Of a DNA stretch of 64,000 bases, positions 1-9,311 are shown one piece after another. Every line of letters begins with the position of its first letter. The first letter of the stretch is position 1. The translations under genes were made by a program, and so were the position numbers. The DNA is from Candidatus Gastranaerophilales bacterium (GTDB lineage: Bacteria > Cyanobacteriota > Vampirovibrionia > Gastranaerophilales > Gastranaerophilaceae), in assembly GCA_944325545.1 (NCBI GenBank), contig CALVAM010000004.1, forward strand, positions 35,086 to 99,085, written 5' to 3'. Below the pieces are notes generated by a model. That model saw only the letters and a list, made by a program, of their open reading frames with translations, had not been told where the DNA came from and searched no databases.

Positions 1-394
1 GTGCCATATACGTTGCAGTAGGCAAATCAACCTGAGTTAGAAAAGAAGAAGTCATCATTTTTAATCGTTCTGCATACACAGAATTTGTTTCTGTCAAGGA
101 TTTTATCATCATCATTTGATGCACTTGAGAAAATCTTGTGATCATTGTAGTTGCAACAGAGGTACCAATAGCAGCCCCTGTATTCTTTAGTAAATTTTGA
201 ACCCCTGCGACATTAGTTTGCTCCTCATTTGATAATGTAGCACAAGAAATATTTGACAATGGCACCATTGACATAATCATACCAAGACCAAATACAAAGT
301 TTGGAAAAGCAATATCAACTAGGGAAATCGATGTATTGATTTCGCCAAACATAAGCCCCGAAATAGCAAGAATTAGGATAAATAAATAGACAAT
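1..394 (-). pseudogene. C-terminal remnant of a DHA2/EmrB-type MFS drug exporter
   Basis: Reading the minus strand from 394 down to the window edge gives an open frame of about 130 codons with no start of its own; a TAG lies just upstream at 395-397. The translation is rich in hydrophobic segments and contains the order FVFGLGMIMSMVPLSN, then NEEQTNVAGVQNLLKNTGAA, which matches the region of DHA2 (EmrB/QacA) 14-TM proton-driven efflux pumps between about TM10 and TM13. The front two thirds of the protein are missing, so this cannot be a working pump as seen. The rest runs off the window. The family call is from remembered family patterns; confidence in the family is good, and in pseudogene status moderate. 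Confidence 0.6.
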
Positions 395-521
395 CTAAAA
401 TAATAAATTCTTCCTGACTAATCGGGAATTTATTCATTTCAAAAAAACATCTGTTAGCCTCGTGCAAGACTCTGGACGTTAGTTCTAACTCATAAGGTAA
501 AGTTTTAGTATAATGTTCCAA
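315..521 (-). pseudogene. 68-aa ORF, possible truncated regulator N-terminus fused to exporter debris
   Basis: An ATG at 521 opens a short frame. Its first 45 codons read as a soluble helical protein (MEHYTKTLPYELELT, then FFEMNKFPISQEEFIILDCL). The last 25 codons overlap the exporter remnant out of frame and therefore look meaningless. The soluble part resembles the first helices of MarR-type regulators, which commonly sit ahead of EmrB-type pumps, but this is only a weak resemblance. The simplest reading is a deletion that joined the start of a regulator gene to the tail of its neighbouring exporter gene near 390-397. Confidence 0.35.
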
Positions 522-704
522 GTTACGACCCTCAAAACAATTTTATTTTAACATATTAAATTTTGCAAATACTAAAATTAAATTATTTATTATTGTAACA
601 ATATTTTTATATTAAATTTGTTTTCTTCTATTTTTGAAGTATGATAAACCATGTTTAAGGTAAATCATACAGACGGCTTACCCAAGAGGAGTATTAAATT
701 TAAA

Positions 705-1796
705 ATGAAGTTTTGCACCGAAAAGATAATTGGTATCCCAAGAGCTATTTCATATTATAACAATTACCCATTTTATTATGGATTTTTCAAAGGACTAGGA
801 TACGAAATTCTTTTATCAGATAAAACAACGTCAAAATTGATTAATACAGGTTCGCAATATGTCGTCTCAGACACGTGTCTACCTATAAAAGTTTTTGTTG
901 GTCACGTAGTTAATTTATTAGAAAAAGGTTGTGATACAATTTTTGTACCTTCTTTACAGTCAACGGCTTATAAAGTAAATAACTGTACAAAAATCCGAGG
1001 ATTGCCTGAAATTATTAGAAACATTATAAATCAACCTTTCAGAATGATTGAACCGACTTTGGACAAAACAAATAATCTTACCTTTAAAGATTTTTGTTTT
1101 GAAACAGCTCATCAATTAAATATATTTGAAGAAGAAAAAATTAATTTAGCAATAAAATCCGGTTGGGAAATTTACAATAATTTTCAAAAAATGACATTAA
1201 TAGGAATTCCATTTCATGAGGCAGTTAAAAATGCAATAGAAGGCAAAATGTTATCAAAGCCAATCGAAATTGTAAAACCTCTATCTGTAATTATAATGGC
1301 ACACGGTTATAATCTTTTTGATGAAAGAATTTCTCTAAATTTAATAAAAAAACTTGAAAAAATGGGAGTAAAAACCTATACAGGGCTAAATGTTTCAAAA
1401 GAAGATGCAATAAAATCCATTGAGAAAATAGGTGAAATTCAATATTGGGCAAATGAGCTAGACCTAACAGGAGCAGCAGCTCATTATATGTTGAGCAATA
1501 AAGTTGATGGTATTGTTGCACTTTCAGCATTTGGTTGCGGACCGGATTCATTAATGGTAGATGAGATCCAATATCACGCATCTGAAAGAAACCTTCCTAT
1601 GATACATTTAACAATTGATGAGCATACTGGAGAAGCAGGCTTTGTAACTAGAATCGAAGCTTTTGTAGATATGCTTATTAGAAGAAAACGTAAAATAGCA
1701 AAAGAAAACAACATTAAAATATTATCTTCCACAAAAAGAAAAAAAATTGTTAATGCCGAACAAAAAGCTGAAGATAAAACACTTTCACTGATATAA
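705..1796 (+). CDS. DUF2229 acyl-CoA dehydratase activase-related protein
   Basis: This 363-aa protein belongs to the DUF2229 family (related to activators of 2-hydroxyacyl-CoA dehydratases). It begins with the family's IGIPRA motif, followed by DTCLPIKVFVGHV near residue 70, several conserved cysteines, and near the end the hallmark TIDEHTGEAG-x3-TRIEAF. Family members are thought to handle an Fe-S cluster, but their reactions are mostly unknown. The ATG at 705 was chosen because it puts IGIPRA near the N-terminus as in relatives and has AGAGGAG upstream (spacing rather long). An in-frame ATG at 651 would add 18 residues but has no ribosome site. It leads an operon with the PHP gene 15 bases downstream and a second DUF2229 gene. 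Confidence 0.75.
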   Translation: MKFCTEKIIGIPRAISYYNNYPFYYGFFKGLGYEILLSDKTTSKLINTGSQYVVSDTCLPIKVFVGHVVNLLEKGCDTIFVPSLQSTAYKVNNCTKIRGLPEIIRNIINQPFRMIEPTLDKTNNLTFKDFCFETAHQLNIFEEEKINLAIKSGWEIYNNFQKMTLIGIPFHEAVKNAIEGKMLSKPIEIVKPLSVIIMAHGYNLFDERISLNLIKKLEKMGVKTYTGLNVSKEDAIKSIEKIGEIQYWANELDLTGAAAHYMLSNKVDGIVALSAFGCGPDSLMVDEIQYHASERNLPMIHLTIDEHTGEAGFVTRIEAFVDMLIRRKRKIAKENNIKILSSTKRKKIVNAEQKAEDKTLSLI

Positions 1797-1811
1797 AATA
1801 GGATAATTAAA

Positions 1812-2849
1812 TTGGGAAAAAACATTTTAAAAAATTATAACTACAAAGGAGCAATTCATATTCACTCTATAAACTCAGATGGAAGTGGAGATATCGACAA
1901 TATTACTAAAGCCGCAAAAAAAGCCGGTCTTTCTTGGATAATAATAACAGATCACAACTATTTCGATTTAGAAGAAGGAATTTATAATGATATTTATGTA
2001 ATAAAGGGTGAAGAAATTTCTCCTCAAAAAGAAAATCACTACATTGCCCTTGATATAAATAATAGAATAGAACCTAATGATAATCCGCAAATTTATATAA
2101 ATGAAGTAAGGGAACAAAATGGAATAGGTTTTGCAGCCCATCCTGATGAATTCAAAAAAAGAAACAACAACTATCCTCCAATAAACTGGGATAAATCATT
2201 CATACCGGATGGTGTTGAAATTTGGAATTGGTTTTCTTGTTGGGGAGACAGATTGAACACAAAAAATATTTTCACTTTAGCTTTTTCTTACATTTTCAAA
2301 CATTTATTAGTAAAAAAAGCTCCGCAAAAATCTTTAAATTGGTGGGACAGATTAAATTCGCAAAATCAAATAATTATTCCTGCAATAGGAGGAATTGATG
2401 CACACGCTTTAAAAGTAAAAAAATATTTTTTACCATTCACAATTTTTCCATATAAATCAATGTTTAAAACAATAAATAATGTAATTAATTTAAAAGAACC
2501 TCTATCAAATAATTTCGAAATTGCAAAAAAACAAATTTTAAATGCAATAAAAAATGGTAATAACGTTATTGTAAATAATAAAGTATTAAATAAAATTCCA
2601 AATATTGAAATTATAAATAATCTACAAACTGCATACAGTGGAGAATATTTAAATTTAGATCAAGAAACATATTTAAAAGTAAACGTTAATAAAAAAGCTT
2701 TAATCAAAATTATTTTGAATGGTCGAGAGCTTTACAAATGTGTCGCAAAAAAATGTAATTTATTATTAACAGAAATCGGCAAATATCGAGTTGAAATACT
2801 TATAAACAAAAAAGGATATGCTTATTCTAATCCTATTTTAGTAATTTAG
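1812..2849 (+). CDS. PHP-domain metal-dependent phosphoesterase
   Basis: The product (345 aa, TTG start) has the PHP (polymerase and histidinol phosphatase) fold signature: HIHSINSDGSG near residue 18, ITDHNYF near 50, KGEEISP near 71, GFAAHPDE near 105 and GIDAHA near 195. These His/Asp/Glu residues bind the metal centre of PHP phosphatases and nucleases. About 130 residues follow the last metal motif and are AT-rich, asparagine/lysine-rich and probably beta-structured; I do not recognise that part. No signal peptide is visible, so it is probably cytosolic. It sits between two DUF2229 genes with 15- and 9-base gaps, which implies co-transcription. The substrate cannot be told from sequence. 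Confidence 0.75.
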   Translation: MGKNILKNYNYKGAIHIHSINSDGSGDIDNITKAAKKAGLSWIIITDHNYFDLEEGIYNDIYVIKGEEISPQKENHYIALDINNRIEPNDNPQIYINEVREQNGIGFAAHPDEFKKRNNNYPPINWDKSFIPDGVEIWNWFSCWGDRLNTKNIFTLAFSYIFKHLLVKKAPQKSLNWWDRLNSQNQIIIPAIGGIDAHALKVKKYFLPFTIFPYKSMFKTINNVINLKEPLSNNFEIAKKQILNAIKNGNNVIVNNKVLNKIPNIEIINNLQTAYSGEYLNLDQETYLKVNVNKKALIKIILNGRELYKCVAKKCNLLLTEIGKYRVEILINKKGYAYSNPILVI

Positions 2850-2858
2850 CAGGAGTAA

Positions 2859-4040
2859 ATGTTGAACGAACTAAAACAAAGAGAAGAACAGAAAAACAGA
2901 TTTTTCCAAAAAGATAATACCATCGCAACAAAAGATAGAGTTGTAGCTTGGCCTAGGATGGGAAATATTGATCTTGCCTTAAATGCACTTGTAAGTTCTT
3001 TAGGCGTAAAAATAGTAGAAGCTCCTCCAAATACAAACGAAGCTTTAGAAATTGGGGTGAAAAACAGTATTGAAGGAATTTGTCTACCATACAAATTAAA
3101 TTTAGCAAATTATATAATGGCACTTGAAAAAGGTGCAAATACATTAATGATGTTCCAAGCTCCAGGCTCTTGCCGATTTGGAAACTATACCAAAATGGCT
3201 CAAAAAACTTTAAAAAAAATGGGCTATAAATTTGATATGGTTGTTTTCGACATGTATCAAAGCAAAATGAAGCAAACACTTCAAGCTTTTTGGCACGTAA
3301 CAAGATGTACAAATCCTTTCAGATACTATAAAGGATTTAGCACAGGTTTTAATAAAGCATTTGCAATTGATACTGCTGAAAGATTATTATTTTATACACG
3401 TCCAAGAGAATTAAACAAAGGTGAAGCTGAACGTTGTTATAGAAAATGGTACAAAAAAATTGCTGAAACAACATCTATATGGGGATGCAAGCAATTAAAA
3501 AAACAAATAATCAAAGACTTTAAAAAAATACCAATTGATAAGAATAAAATAGTCCCTAAAGTTTATTTATTAGGAGAATTTTTTGTGTTACTAGATCCTT
3601 ACACAAATAAAGAAATTGAGAAAACTTTAGGGGATTTAGGAATTGAAGTGGAACGTCAAATATTCTTTTCAGATTGGCTGGAGCATGTTTTACAACCATC
3701 ATTTTTATACAAAAAAGAATCACATAGAGAACGATGTGTAAGATTTGCAGAACAATATATGAAAAGAGCTATCGGAGGAGAAACAATTGAAACAATCGGA
3801 GATACTGTATATGCAGCAAGAAATGGAGTTGATGGAGTTATTCATATAATGCCGTTTTCTTGCATGCCGGAGATTGTTTCTCAAAATATACTTACAAAAG
3901 TAAGCAGAGAGGAAGATATTCCAGTAATGAGTTTAGTGTTAGACGAGCAAACCGGAAAAGCCGGATATCAAACTAGGATAGAAGCTTTTATAGATTTAGT
4001 TAAAAGAAAAAAGATGAAGGAAAGATTAAACAATAAATAA
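2859..4040 (+). CDS. DUF2229 / CoA-dehydratase activase-related protein (second copy type)
   Basis: This 393-aa protein is a divergent partner of the gene at 705. It shares the closing signature LDEQTGKAG-x2-TRIEAFIDL and the N-terminal CLPYKL-type motif (GICLPYKLNLANYIM), with further cysteines in APGSCRFGNYTK and MPFSCMPE. In Firmicutes and related anaerobes, large activase proteins carry such regions fused; here they are separate genes flanking a PHP gene. The cysteines suggest an Fe-S cluster. The start at 2859 has AGGAG 6 bases upstream. The radical SAM gene begins 17 bases downstream, so an operon is likely. The biochemical role is unknown; the family assignment is fairly secure. Confidence 0.72.
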   Translation: MLNELKQREEQKNRFFQKDNTIATKDRVVAWPRMGNIDLALNALVSSLGVKIVEAPPNTNEALEIGVKNSIEGICLPYKLNLANYIMALEKGANTLMMFQAPGSCRFGNYTKMAQKTLKKMGYKFDMVVFDMYQSKMKQTLQAFWHVTRCTNPFRYYKGFSTGFNKAFAIDTAERLLFYTRPRELNKGEAERCYRKWYKKIAETTSIWGCKQLKKQIIKDFKKIPIDKNKIVPKVYLLGEFFVLLDPYTNKEIEKTLGDLGIEVERQIFFSDWLEHVLQPSFLYKKESHRERCVRFAEQYMKRAIGGETIETIGDTVYAARNGVDGVIHIMPFSCMPEIVSQNILTKVSREEDIPVMSLVLDEQTGKAGYQTRIEAFIDLVKRKKMKERLNNK

Positions 4041-4057
4041 AAGAGAGGAACTATATA

Positions 4058-5116
4058 ATGTTAAAACAAGAATCAAGAAACAAAATGACATTAGAAAGAG
4101 TCAAGTATTATCGACATCTTTTTGGAGGTGCCCTAGAGTGTATTCAAAGCAGATTATCAAAAAATCCAAAACCATTGTGTTTTTCATTAATGGTTACAAG
4201 TGCTTGTAACTGTGATTGCGATTTCTGTTTTTGGAAGTCCAAAAAAGGTCAGGATGATATGCCTAAAGAAGAAATTATAAGACTTCTTACAGAAGCAGGA
4301 GATATTGGATATATGGATAGTATCCTTTGGGGCGGAGAGCCTTTATTAAGACAAGATTTTGCGGAAATTTGTAAGGCCTCACATGATGCAGGACTTTATA
4401 CAAAAATCGCAACAAACGGATGGTTTTTAGAAACTAATCCTGATTTCGCTAAATATACCGATTTATCATTTATCTCACTTGATGCGATTGGTAAAGCTCA
4501 CGATGACATTCGTCATATGCCAGGTATTTGCGATAAAGTTATGAGCGGAATTGAATATCATAAGGTTCATTCACCTAAAATGAGAATATATATTTGTTGT
4601 ACTGTATCAACTCAAACAAGTTTTGAACAAATCAAAGAAGTTGCACAATACTGTAAAGATGCAGATATTCTTCTTTACTTTACTGTTAATAAAGCAGCCT
4701 CAAGACCTGAAGAAGCTCAAAATGTAGTCGAAACAGAACTTGAAAATGATCAATTAGCAGAAATGTTTATTAAGATTAAAGAATTAAAAAAACAAGGCTA
4801 TCCTATTAGAAATTCATATTATTTTATGGATTACATTATTAATAAAAAAACATACTATGAATGCCACTGGCCTAGAATAGCAACAGTAATTTACTCAAAC
4901 GGAGATATGTTAAGATGCTATGATAGAAAACCATTTATAAGTGTTAAAAACAGACCATTGAAAGATGTAATAAAAGATCCGTTATTTATTGAAACCGTAA
5001 ATAAATGCAAAGATTGTAAATTAGCTTGTGTCGGCAATTATGCTCTTGATGCATCAGGCTTATGGAAACTTGAATGGCCTGCAATTAAGTCCCTAATGGA
5101 AATTGCTATAACTTAA
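4058..5116 (+). CDS. Radical SAM protein with SPASM-like C-terminus
   Basis: The product (352 aa) carries the radical SAM cluster motif C-x3-C-x2-C as SACNCDCDFCFW near residue 52, which would hold the 4Fe-4S cluster that cleaves S-adenosylmethionine. The motif WGGEPLL follows near residue 90, as in the GGEP SAM-binding motif. The C-terminal part has a string of cysteines (YECHW, MLRCYD, NKCKDCKLACVGN) typical of SPASM/twitch auxiliary clusters. The ribosome site AGAGAGGA precedes the ATG. It follows two DUF2229 genes and precedes the polysaccharide exporter by 10 bases, so it may modify a peptide, lipid or sugar linked to the envelope. The substrate is not predictable. Confidence 0.8.
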   Translation: MLKQESRNKMTLERVKYYRHLFGGALECIQSRLSKNPKPLCFSLMVTSACNCDCDFCFWKSKKGQDDMPKEEIIRLLTEAGDIGYMDSILWGGEPLLRQDFAEICKASHDAGLYTKIATNGWFLETNPDFAKYTDLSFISLDAIGKAHDDIRHMPGICDKVMSGIEYHKVHSPKMRIYICCTVSTQTSFEQIKEVAQYCKDADILLYFTVNKAASRPEEAQNVVETELENDQLAEMFIKIKELKKQGYPIRNSYYFMDYIINKKTYYECHWPRIATVIYSNGDMLRCYDRKPFISVKNRPLKDVIKDPLFIETVNKCKDCKLACVGNYALDASGLWKLEWPAIKSLMEIAIT

Positions 5117-5126
5117 GGAGTAAAAA

Positions 5127-7709
5127 ATGAAAAAATATATTATATCGCTAATATTATTAATGTTTGCCATAACATCTATACCGGGGGAGGCAAGACATTT
5201 TGTTTCTCCTGCAGAAAAAGCTAAACTTGAAAAAACAAAACAACAGGAAGAAGCTTTTATGCAGGCTAAAAATATGCCTCAAAATAATCAATATACTATG
5301 CCTCCGCAATATACACAGACTTCTTTGCCAAATGGTATAAATAATACAACATATCAAGAAAATTATTTAATGGAGACTCCTCTTTTAAAAACAAAAAAAA
5401 CAACAGACGCTTTCAATAACAAATATAACGCAGGAGAACGATTTTATGATGATCCGACAATAAGTCCGATTGAAGAAATGTTCAATGGCAAAAATATTGA
5501 AATTTCAGGAACTATATTAAGACAAATTGGCTATGATCTATTTGGAAATGCGTCACAATCAAATGCTACAACAGGAAAATTTGATAATAATTATAAATTA
5601 AATATTGGAGAAAAAGTTACTGCATATCTTCAAGGAGATTCTGTCGATGTTATGGCAATATCAGGAGCTACATTACTCAATCCAATGACCACAACCTCTG
5701 TTGATTCAAAAGGAAACTTATTTATCCAAGGAATTGGAATGGTTCCAGCCGAAGGTAAAACAATAGGGGAAGTTGAAAATGCCATTAACAGATTAGCAAA
5801 TTCAAAATACAAAAGTTTAAAAATACACCTTAATGTATCTTCAGGACAAGAGTTTGCAGTCTTTGTATTCGGTCAGGTAAATAGACCAGGAAAAGTTCTT
5901 GTCGGAAATAATTCTACAGTATTTGATGCTTTAAATATGGCAGGAGGAGTAAAAAAATCAGGTTCTCTTAGAAACATTACATATTCTACAAATAATACTA
6001 AACCGAAAGATATCGACTTATATAAAACTCTTTTCTTAGGTGAAGATGATGGAATTATATTAAGACCTAATGACAAAATTTTTGTTAATAAAATTGGCAA
6101 CGTTGTTGCCATAAAAAATGGTGTAATTGAGCCGGGTATTTATGAAACAAAAGACAAAGAAAGTATTCAAAAACTTGTAAAATATGCAGGAGGTTTTTCT
6201 CCAACAGCACAAATAACAGAAGTAACACTTATAGGTTTTGATAAAGCTGCCAAACAAAAAACAGCTCAAAATATAGCTTGGAACAAAGCAAAAAATATTG
6301 AATTAAATAATGGAGATTCTCTTGAGTTTAGAGAATTGTATAATGAAGTAGAAAATATTGTTACAATTCAAGGAAATATTAAACATCCAGCGACTTATGC
6401 CTATACAAAAGGAATGAGATTATCTGATATCTTAAAATCAGAAGATGAACTTTTAGAAGAAACCTTTTTAAATCAGGCTGTGATAAGAAGAGTCTCTGGA
6501 AAAGATAATATGGTGGAAACAATACCAGTCTTTTTAAAAGATTTCTTTGATGGACTTACAGATCCACTTCTTCAACCAAAAGATATTATAAGTATCTATA
6601 AAAACACAAATTCTGATTTTGTTGATATTTATGGATGTATAAACCAACCAAAACATCTTGCATACATTGATGGGTTAACCTTAGATGATGTAATGACAGA
6701 TATTCGTTTTATGGAAACAAATGTTAACAATGAGAATTCTGAAATTCAAAAAGTATCTTATAAAAAACAACCAAATGATGATGTTATGTTGACAGCCGCA
6801 ACAACTAGTGATAACAAATTAATCCCTGCTGAAAAAGTAGCTGTCGAAATTACAAATAAAGACGGAAACACTACACTATACTACTTATACGATATAATGA
6901 TTAATTCTGATAGAATAAAAGAAATTCCAATTCAAGCAAATGATAAAATATTTTTCCGTACATTAAGAGATAATGAAGCAATTAAATATGTTAAAATTTC
7001 AGGTTTTGTAGAACGTCCTGGAGTGTATACCAGTATAGAAGGTAAAAAACTAATTGATATGATAATGTTAGCAGGAGGTTTAACAGACAAAGCAGACCTT
7101 CGAGGCATTGTTTATAAAAGATCAAACTTACAAGGTACGCAAGTTAATATTGCTAGAAAAAATAATGATAGAGATATCAGATTAATTGAAGGCCGAATGG
7201 CTGGAGCGTGGAAAGCTACAGAAGATGATCAGAAAACAAAAATGGATATGATTACTATGATGAAAAATGAAGAAAAAGACCTTATAAAGCGTTATACGGG
7301 TCAGATTGCTTTAAACATCAAAAGTAATGATATTAGAAAAATTAGTGATATTGATAATATAGAAGTTCAAGATGGCGATGACATATACATCCCAAGATTA
7401 AATAATCAAGTTAGTGTTATGGGTGAAGTATATAATGAACAATCTTTTACTTATAGAAAAGGTAGTAATATAAGTTCATATATTAAAGAGGTCGGAGGTT
7501 ATACCCCAAATGCTAATAAATTTAGAATTTATAAAGTTGGTGTAAATGGCAGAGCAGAAAAAGTAGGACGCTTAGCTCACGTTGAACCTGGAGATATAAT
7601 TGTCGTCCCTCGTAAAATAGCAGGCAATGATTGGATTACTCCTGTATGTGATACTCTTAGAAGTATTGTATCAGTTATGACTGCTGCATTTATCGTAACT
7701 AAAATCTAA
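5127..7709 (+). CDS. Large SLBB-domain polysaccharide export protein (Wza-like)
   Basis: This 860-aa protein starts with a signal peptide (MKKYIISLILLMFAITSIPG, cleavage near EARH) but has no lipobox cysteine. Around residues 155-245 lies a polysaccharide-export domain (LNIGEKVTAYLQGDSVDVM, then GNLFIQGIGMVPAEGKTIGE). It is followed by several SLBB beta-grasp repeats, recognisable by phrases such as VFGQVNRPGKV, IQGNIKHPATYAY, ISGFVERPGVYTS and VMGEVYNEQSFTY, each followed by an AGG or VGG turn. The end is hydrophobic (SIVSVMTAAFIVTKI). It is more than twice the length of Wza. It probably forms the outer-membrane channel for the polysaccharide made by the next cluster. A clear hairpin terminator follows. 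Confidence 0.85.
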   Translation: MKKYIISLILLMFAITSIPGEARHFVSPAEKAKLEKTKQQEEAFMQAKNMPQNNQYTMPPQYTQTSLPNGINNTTYQENYLMETPLLKTKKTTDAFNNKYNAGERFYDDPTISPIEEMFNGKNIEISGTILRQIGYDLFGNASQSNATTGKFDNNYKLNIGEKVTAYLQGDSVDVMAISGATLLNPMTTTSVDSKGNLFIQGIGMVPAEGKTIGEVENAINRLANSKYKSLKIHLNVSSGQEFAVFVFGQVNRPGKVLVGNNSTVFDALNMAGGVKKSGSLRNITYSTNNTKPKDIDLYKTLFLGEDDGIILRPNDKIFVNKIGNVVAIKNGVIEPGIYETKDKESIQKLVKYAGGFSPTAQITEVTLIGFDKAAKQKTAQNIAWNKAKNIELNNGDSLEFRELYNEVENIVTIQGNIKHPATYAYTKGMRLSDILKSEDELLEETFLNQAVIRRVSGKDNMVETIPVFLKDFFDGLTDPLLQPKDIISIYKNTNSDFVDIYGCINQPKHLAYIDGLTLDDVMTDIRFMETNVNNENSEIQKVSYKKQPNDDVMLTAATTSDNKLIPAEKVAVEITNKDGNTTLYYLYDIMINSDRIKEIPIQANDKIFFRTLRDNEAIKYVKISGFVERPGVYTSIEGKKLIDMIMLAGGLTDKADLRGIVYKRSNLQGTQVNIARKNNDRDIRLIEGRMAGAWKATEDDQKTKMDMITMMKNEEKDLIKRYTGQIALNIKSNDIRKISDIDNIEVQDGDDIYIPRLNNQVSVMGEVYNEQSFTYRKGSNISSYIKEVGGYTPNANKFRIYKVGVNGRAEKVGRLAHVEPGDIIVVPRKIAGNDWITPVCDTLRSIVSVMTAAFIVTKI

Positions 7710-7718
7710 TATAAATAA

Positions 7719-7750
7719 ATAAAGCGATATGTTTTAACATATCGCTTTAT
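7719..7750 (+). terminator. Rho-independent terminator after the SLBB exporter gene
   Basis: A 15-bp perfect inverted repeat (7719-7733 paired with 7736-7750, core AAGCGATATG / CATATCGCTT) lies 10 bases after the stop codon. The downstream arm ends in CTTTATTAT, a weak T tract. It should end the DUF2229-to-SLBB transcript and separates it from rfbB, 24 bases further on. Confidence 0.8.
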
Positions 7751-7773
7751 TATAAATAATAATAGGAGAAAAT

Positions 7774-8754
7774 ATGAAATTATTAGTAACAGGTGGAGCT
7801 GGATTTATTGGTTCTTGTTTTATAAGACATATCTTAAATAAATATTCTGATTATAAAATCATAAATTTAGATGCTTTAACATATTGTGGGAATTTAGAAA
7901 ATTTAAATGATATTAAAAATAATCCTAATTATACTTTTGTAAAAGGGAATATTTGTGACAAAAAATTAGCCCAAGAACTAATTAAAGAAGTAGATTGTGT
8001 GATAAATTTTGCAGCAGAATCTCACGTAGATAATTCAATAAAAAACCCGGAAATTTTTGTTGAAACAAATGTTCAAGGGACTCTAAATCTTTTACAAGTC
8101 TCAAAAGAACTTGGAATAGAAAGATTTTTACAAGTTTCTACAGATGAAGTTTACGGTTCGTTAGGTAAAACAGGTTATTTTTACGAAACCACGCCACTTG
8201 CTCCAAACAGCCCATATTCAGCCAGTAAAGCTAGTGCAGATCTACTAGTTAGAGCATATTATGAAACTTATAAAATGCCGGTATTGAATACAAGATGTTC
8301 AAATAATTATGGACCGTATCAATATCCTGAAAAATTAATTCCATTTTTTATTTCACAACTACTAAAAGGAGAAAAAGTGCCTGTATACGGTGATGGATTA
8401 AATGTAAGAGATTGGTTATATGTATACGATCATTGTGCCGCCATTGATACTGTTCTTCATAAAGGTAAAGTCGGAGAAATATATAATATTGGAGGGCATA
8501 ACGAAAAAACTAATTTAGAAATTACGCACCTTATTCTTAAAGCTATGGGCAAAAATGAAAGCTCTATTAAATATGTAGAAGATAGATTAGGACATGATAG
8601 ACGTTATGCAATTTCAAATGATAAAATTACTTCTGAACTTGGTTGGAAACCTTCTTTAACTTTTGAAGAAGGAATCAAATTAACAATTGACTGGTATTTA
8701 AATAATCAAGAGTGGATAAAAAATATTGAACAAAAAAGAATTGGAGTGAAATAA
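7774..8754 (+). CDS. rfbB: dTDP-glucose 4,6-dehydratase
   Basis: RfbB (RmlB) converts dTDP-glucose to dTDP-4-keto-6-deoxyglucose, the second step of dTDP-L-rhamnose synthesis, in the cytosol. The 326-aa protein has the N-terminal NAD-binding GGAGFIGSCF motif, the catalytic TDEVYGSLG region near residue 120, the SDR pair YSASK near 147-151, and NNYGPYQYPEKLIP typical of RmlB. Length is close to the family norm (about 330-360). AGGAG stands 7 bases before the ATG. The stop overlaps the ATG of rfbC by one base, and four rml genes follow in order, so function is secure. Confidence 0.95.
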   Translation: MKLLVTGGAGFIGSCFIRHILNKYSDYKIINLDALTYCGNLENLNDIKNNPNYTFVKGNICDKKLAQELIKEVDCVINFAAESHVDNSIKNPEIFVETNVQGTLNLLQVSKELGIERFLQVSTDEVYGSLGKTGYFYETTPLAPNSPYSASKASADLLVRAYYETYKMPVLNTRCSNNYGPYQYPEKLIPFFISQLLKGEKVPVYGDGLNVRDWLYVYDHCAAIDTVLHKGKVGEIYNIGGHNEKTNLEITHLILKAMGKNESSIKYVEDRLGHDRRYAISNDKITSELGWKPSLTFEEGIKLTIDWYLNNQEWIKNIEQKRIGVK

Positions 8755-9311
8755 TGCCTTTTGAATTTGAAAAATTAGAAATTGAAGGTTTGATTTTAGT
8801 AAAACCCAAGGTTTTTGGAGACAATCGAGGATTCTTTTTAGAAAGTTACAAGAAATCTGATTTTGTTGCAAATGGAATAGATATAGAATTCAATCAAGAT
8901 AACCATTCTAAATCATCTGCAAAAGTATTAAGAGGTCTTCATTATCAAGCAAAACCATATGGACAAGCAAAACTAGTTCGATGTTCAAGAGGAAGAATTT
9001 TTGATGTTGCAGTTGATATTAGACCAAATTCTAAAACATTTGGCAAATACGTAAAAGTTGAATTATCCGAAGAAAATAAGCATATGTTATTCATTCCTGA
9101 AGGATTCGCTCACGGTTTTGTAGTATTATCAGATGAAGCAGAATTACTATACAAAGCAAGTGGAGAATATTCTCCCCAAGCAGACAGAGGAATTTTATGG
9201 AATGATAAAGATATAAACATTGATTGGGGAATTGATTTTGAACCAATTTTATCTGAGAAAGATAAAATACAGCCATATTTAAAAGATATAAATAAAGGGG
9301 AATTAATATAA
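8754..9311 (+). CDS. rfbC: dTDP-4-dehydrorhamnose 3,5-epimerase
   Basis: RfbC (RmlC) epimerises dTDP-4-keto-6-deoxyglucose at C3 and C5, the third step of dTDP-rhamnose synthesis. The 185-aa cupin protein shows the family pattern FGDNRGFFLESY, then FNQDNHSKSSAKVLRGLHYQ (with the catalytic His), KLVRCSRGRIFDVAVDIR and IPEGFAHGF. The length is typical. The ATG overlaps the rfbB stop and the stop overlaps the rfbD start, so the genes are translationally coupled. Confidence 0.95.
   Translation: MPFEFEKLEIEGLILVKPKVFGDNRGFFLESYKKSDFVANGIDIEFNQDNHSKSSAKVLRGLHYQAKPYGQAKLVRCSRGRIFDVAVDIRPNSKTFGKYVKVELSEENKHMLFIPEGFAHGFVVLSDEAELLYKASGEYSPQADRGILWNDKDINIDWGIDFEPILSEKDKIQPYLKDINKGELI

Noticed and set aside
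651..704. Upstream ATG at 651 for the first DUF2229 gene
   Set aside because: No ribosome site and 18 residues beyond the family's usual start; kept only as an alternative.
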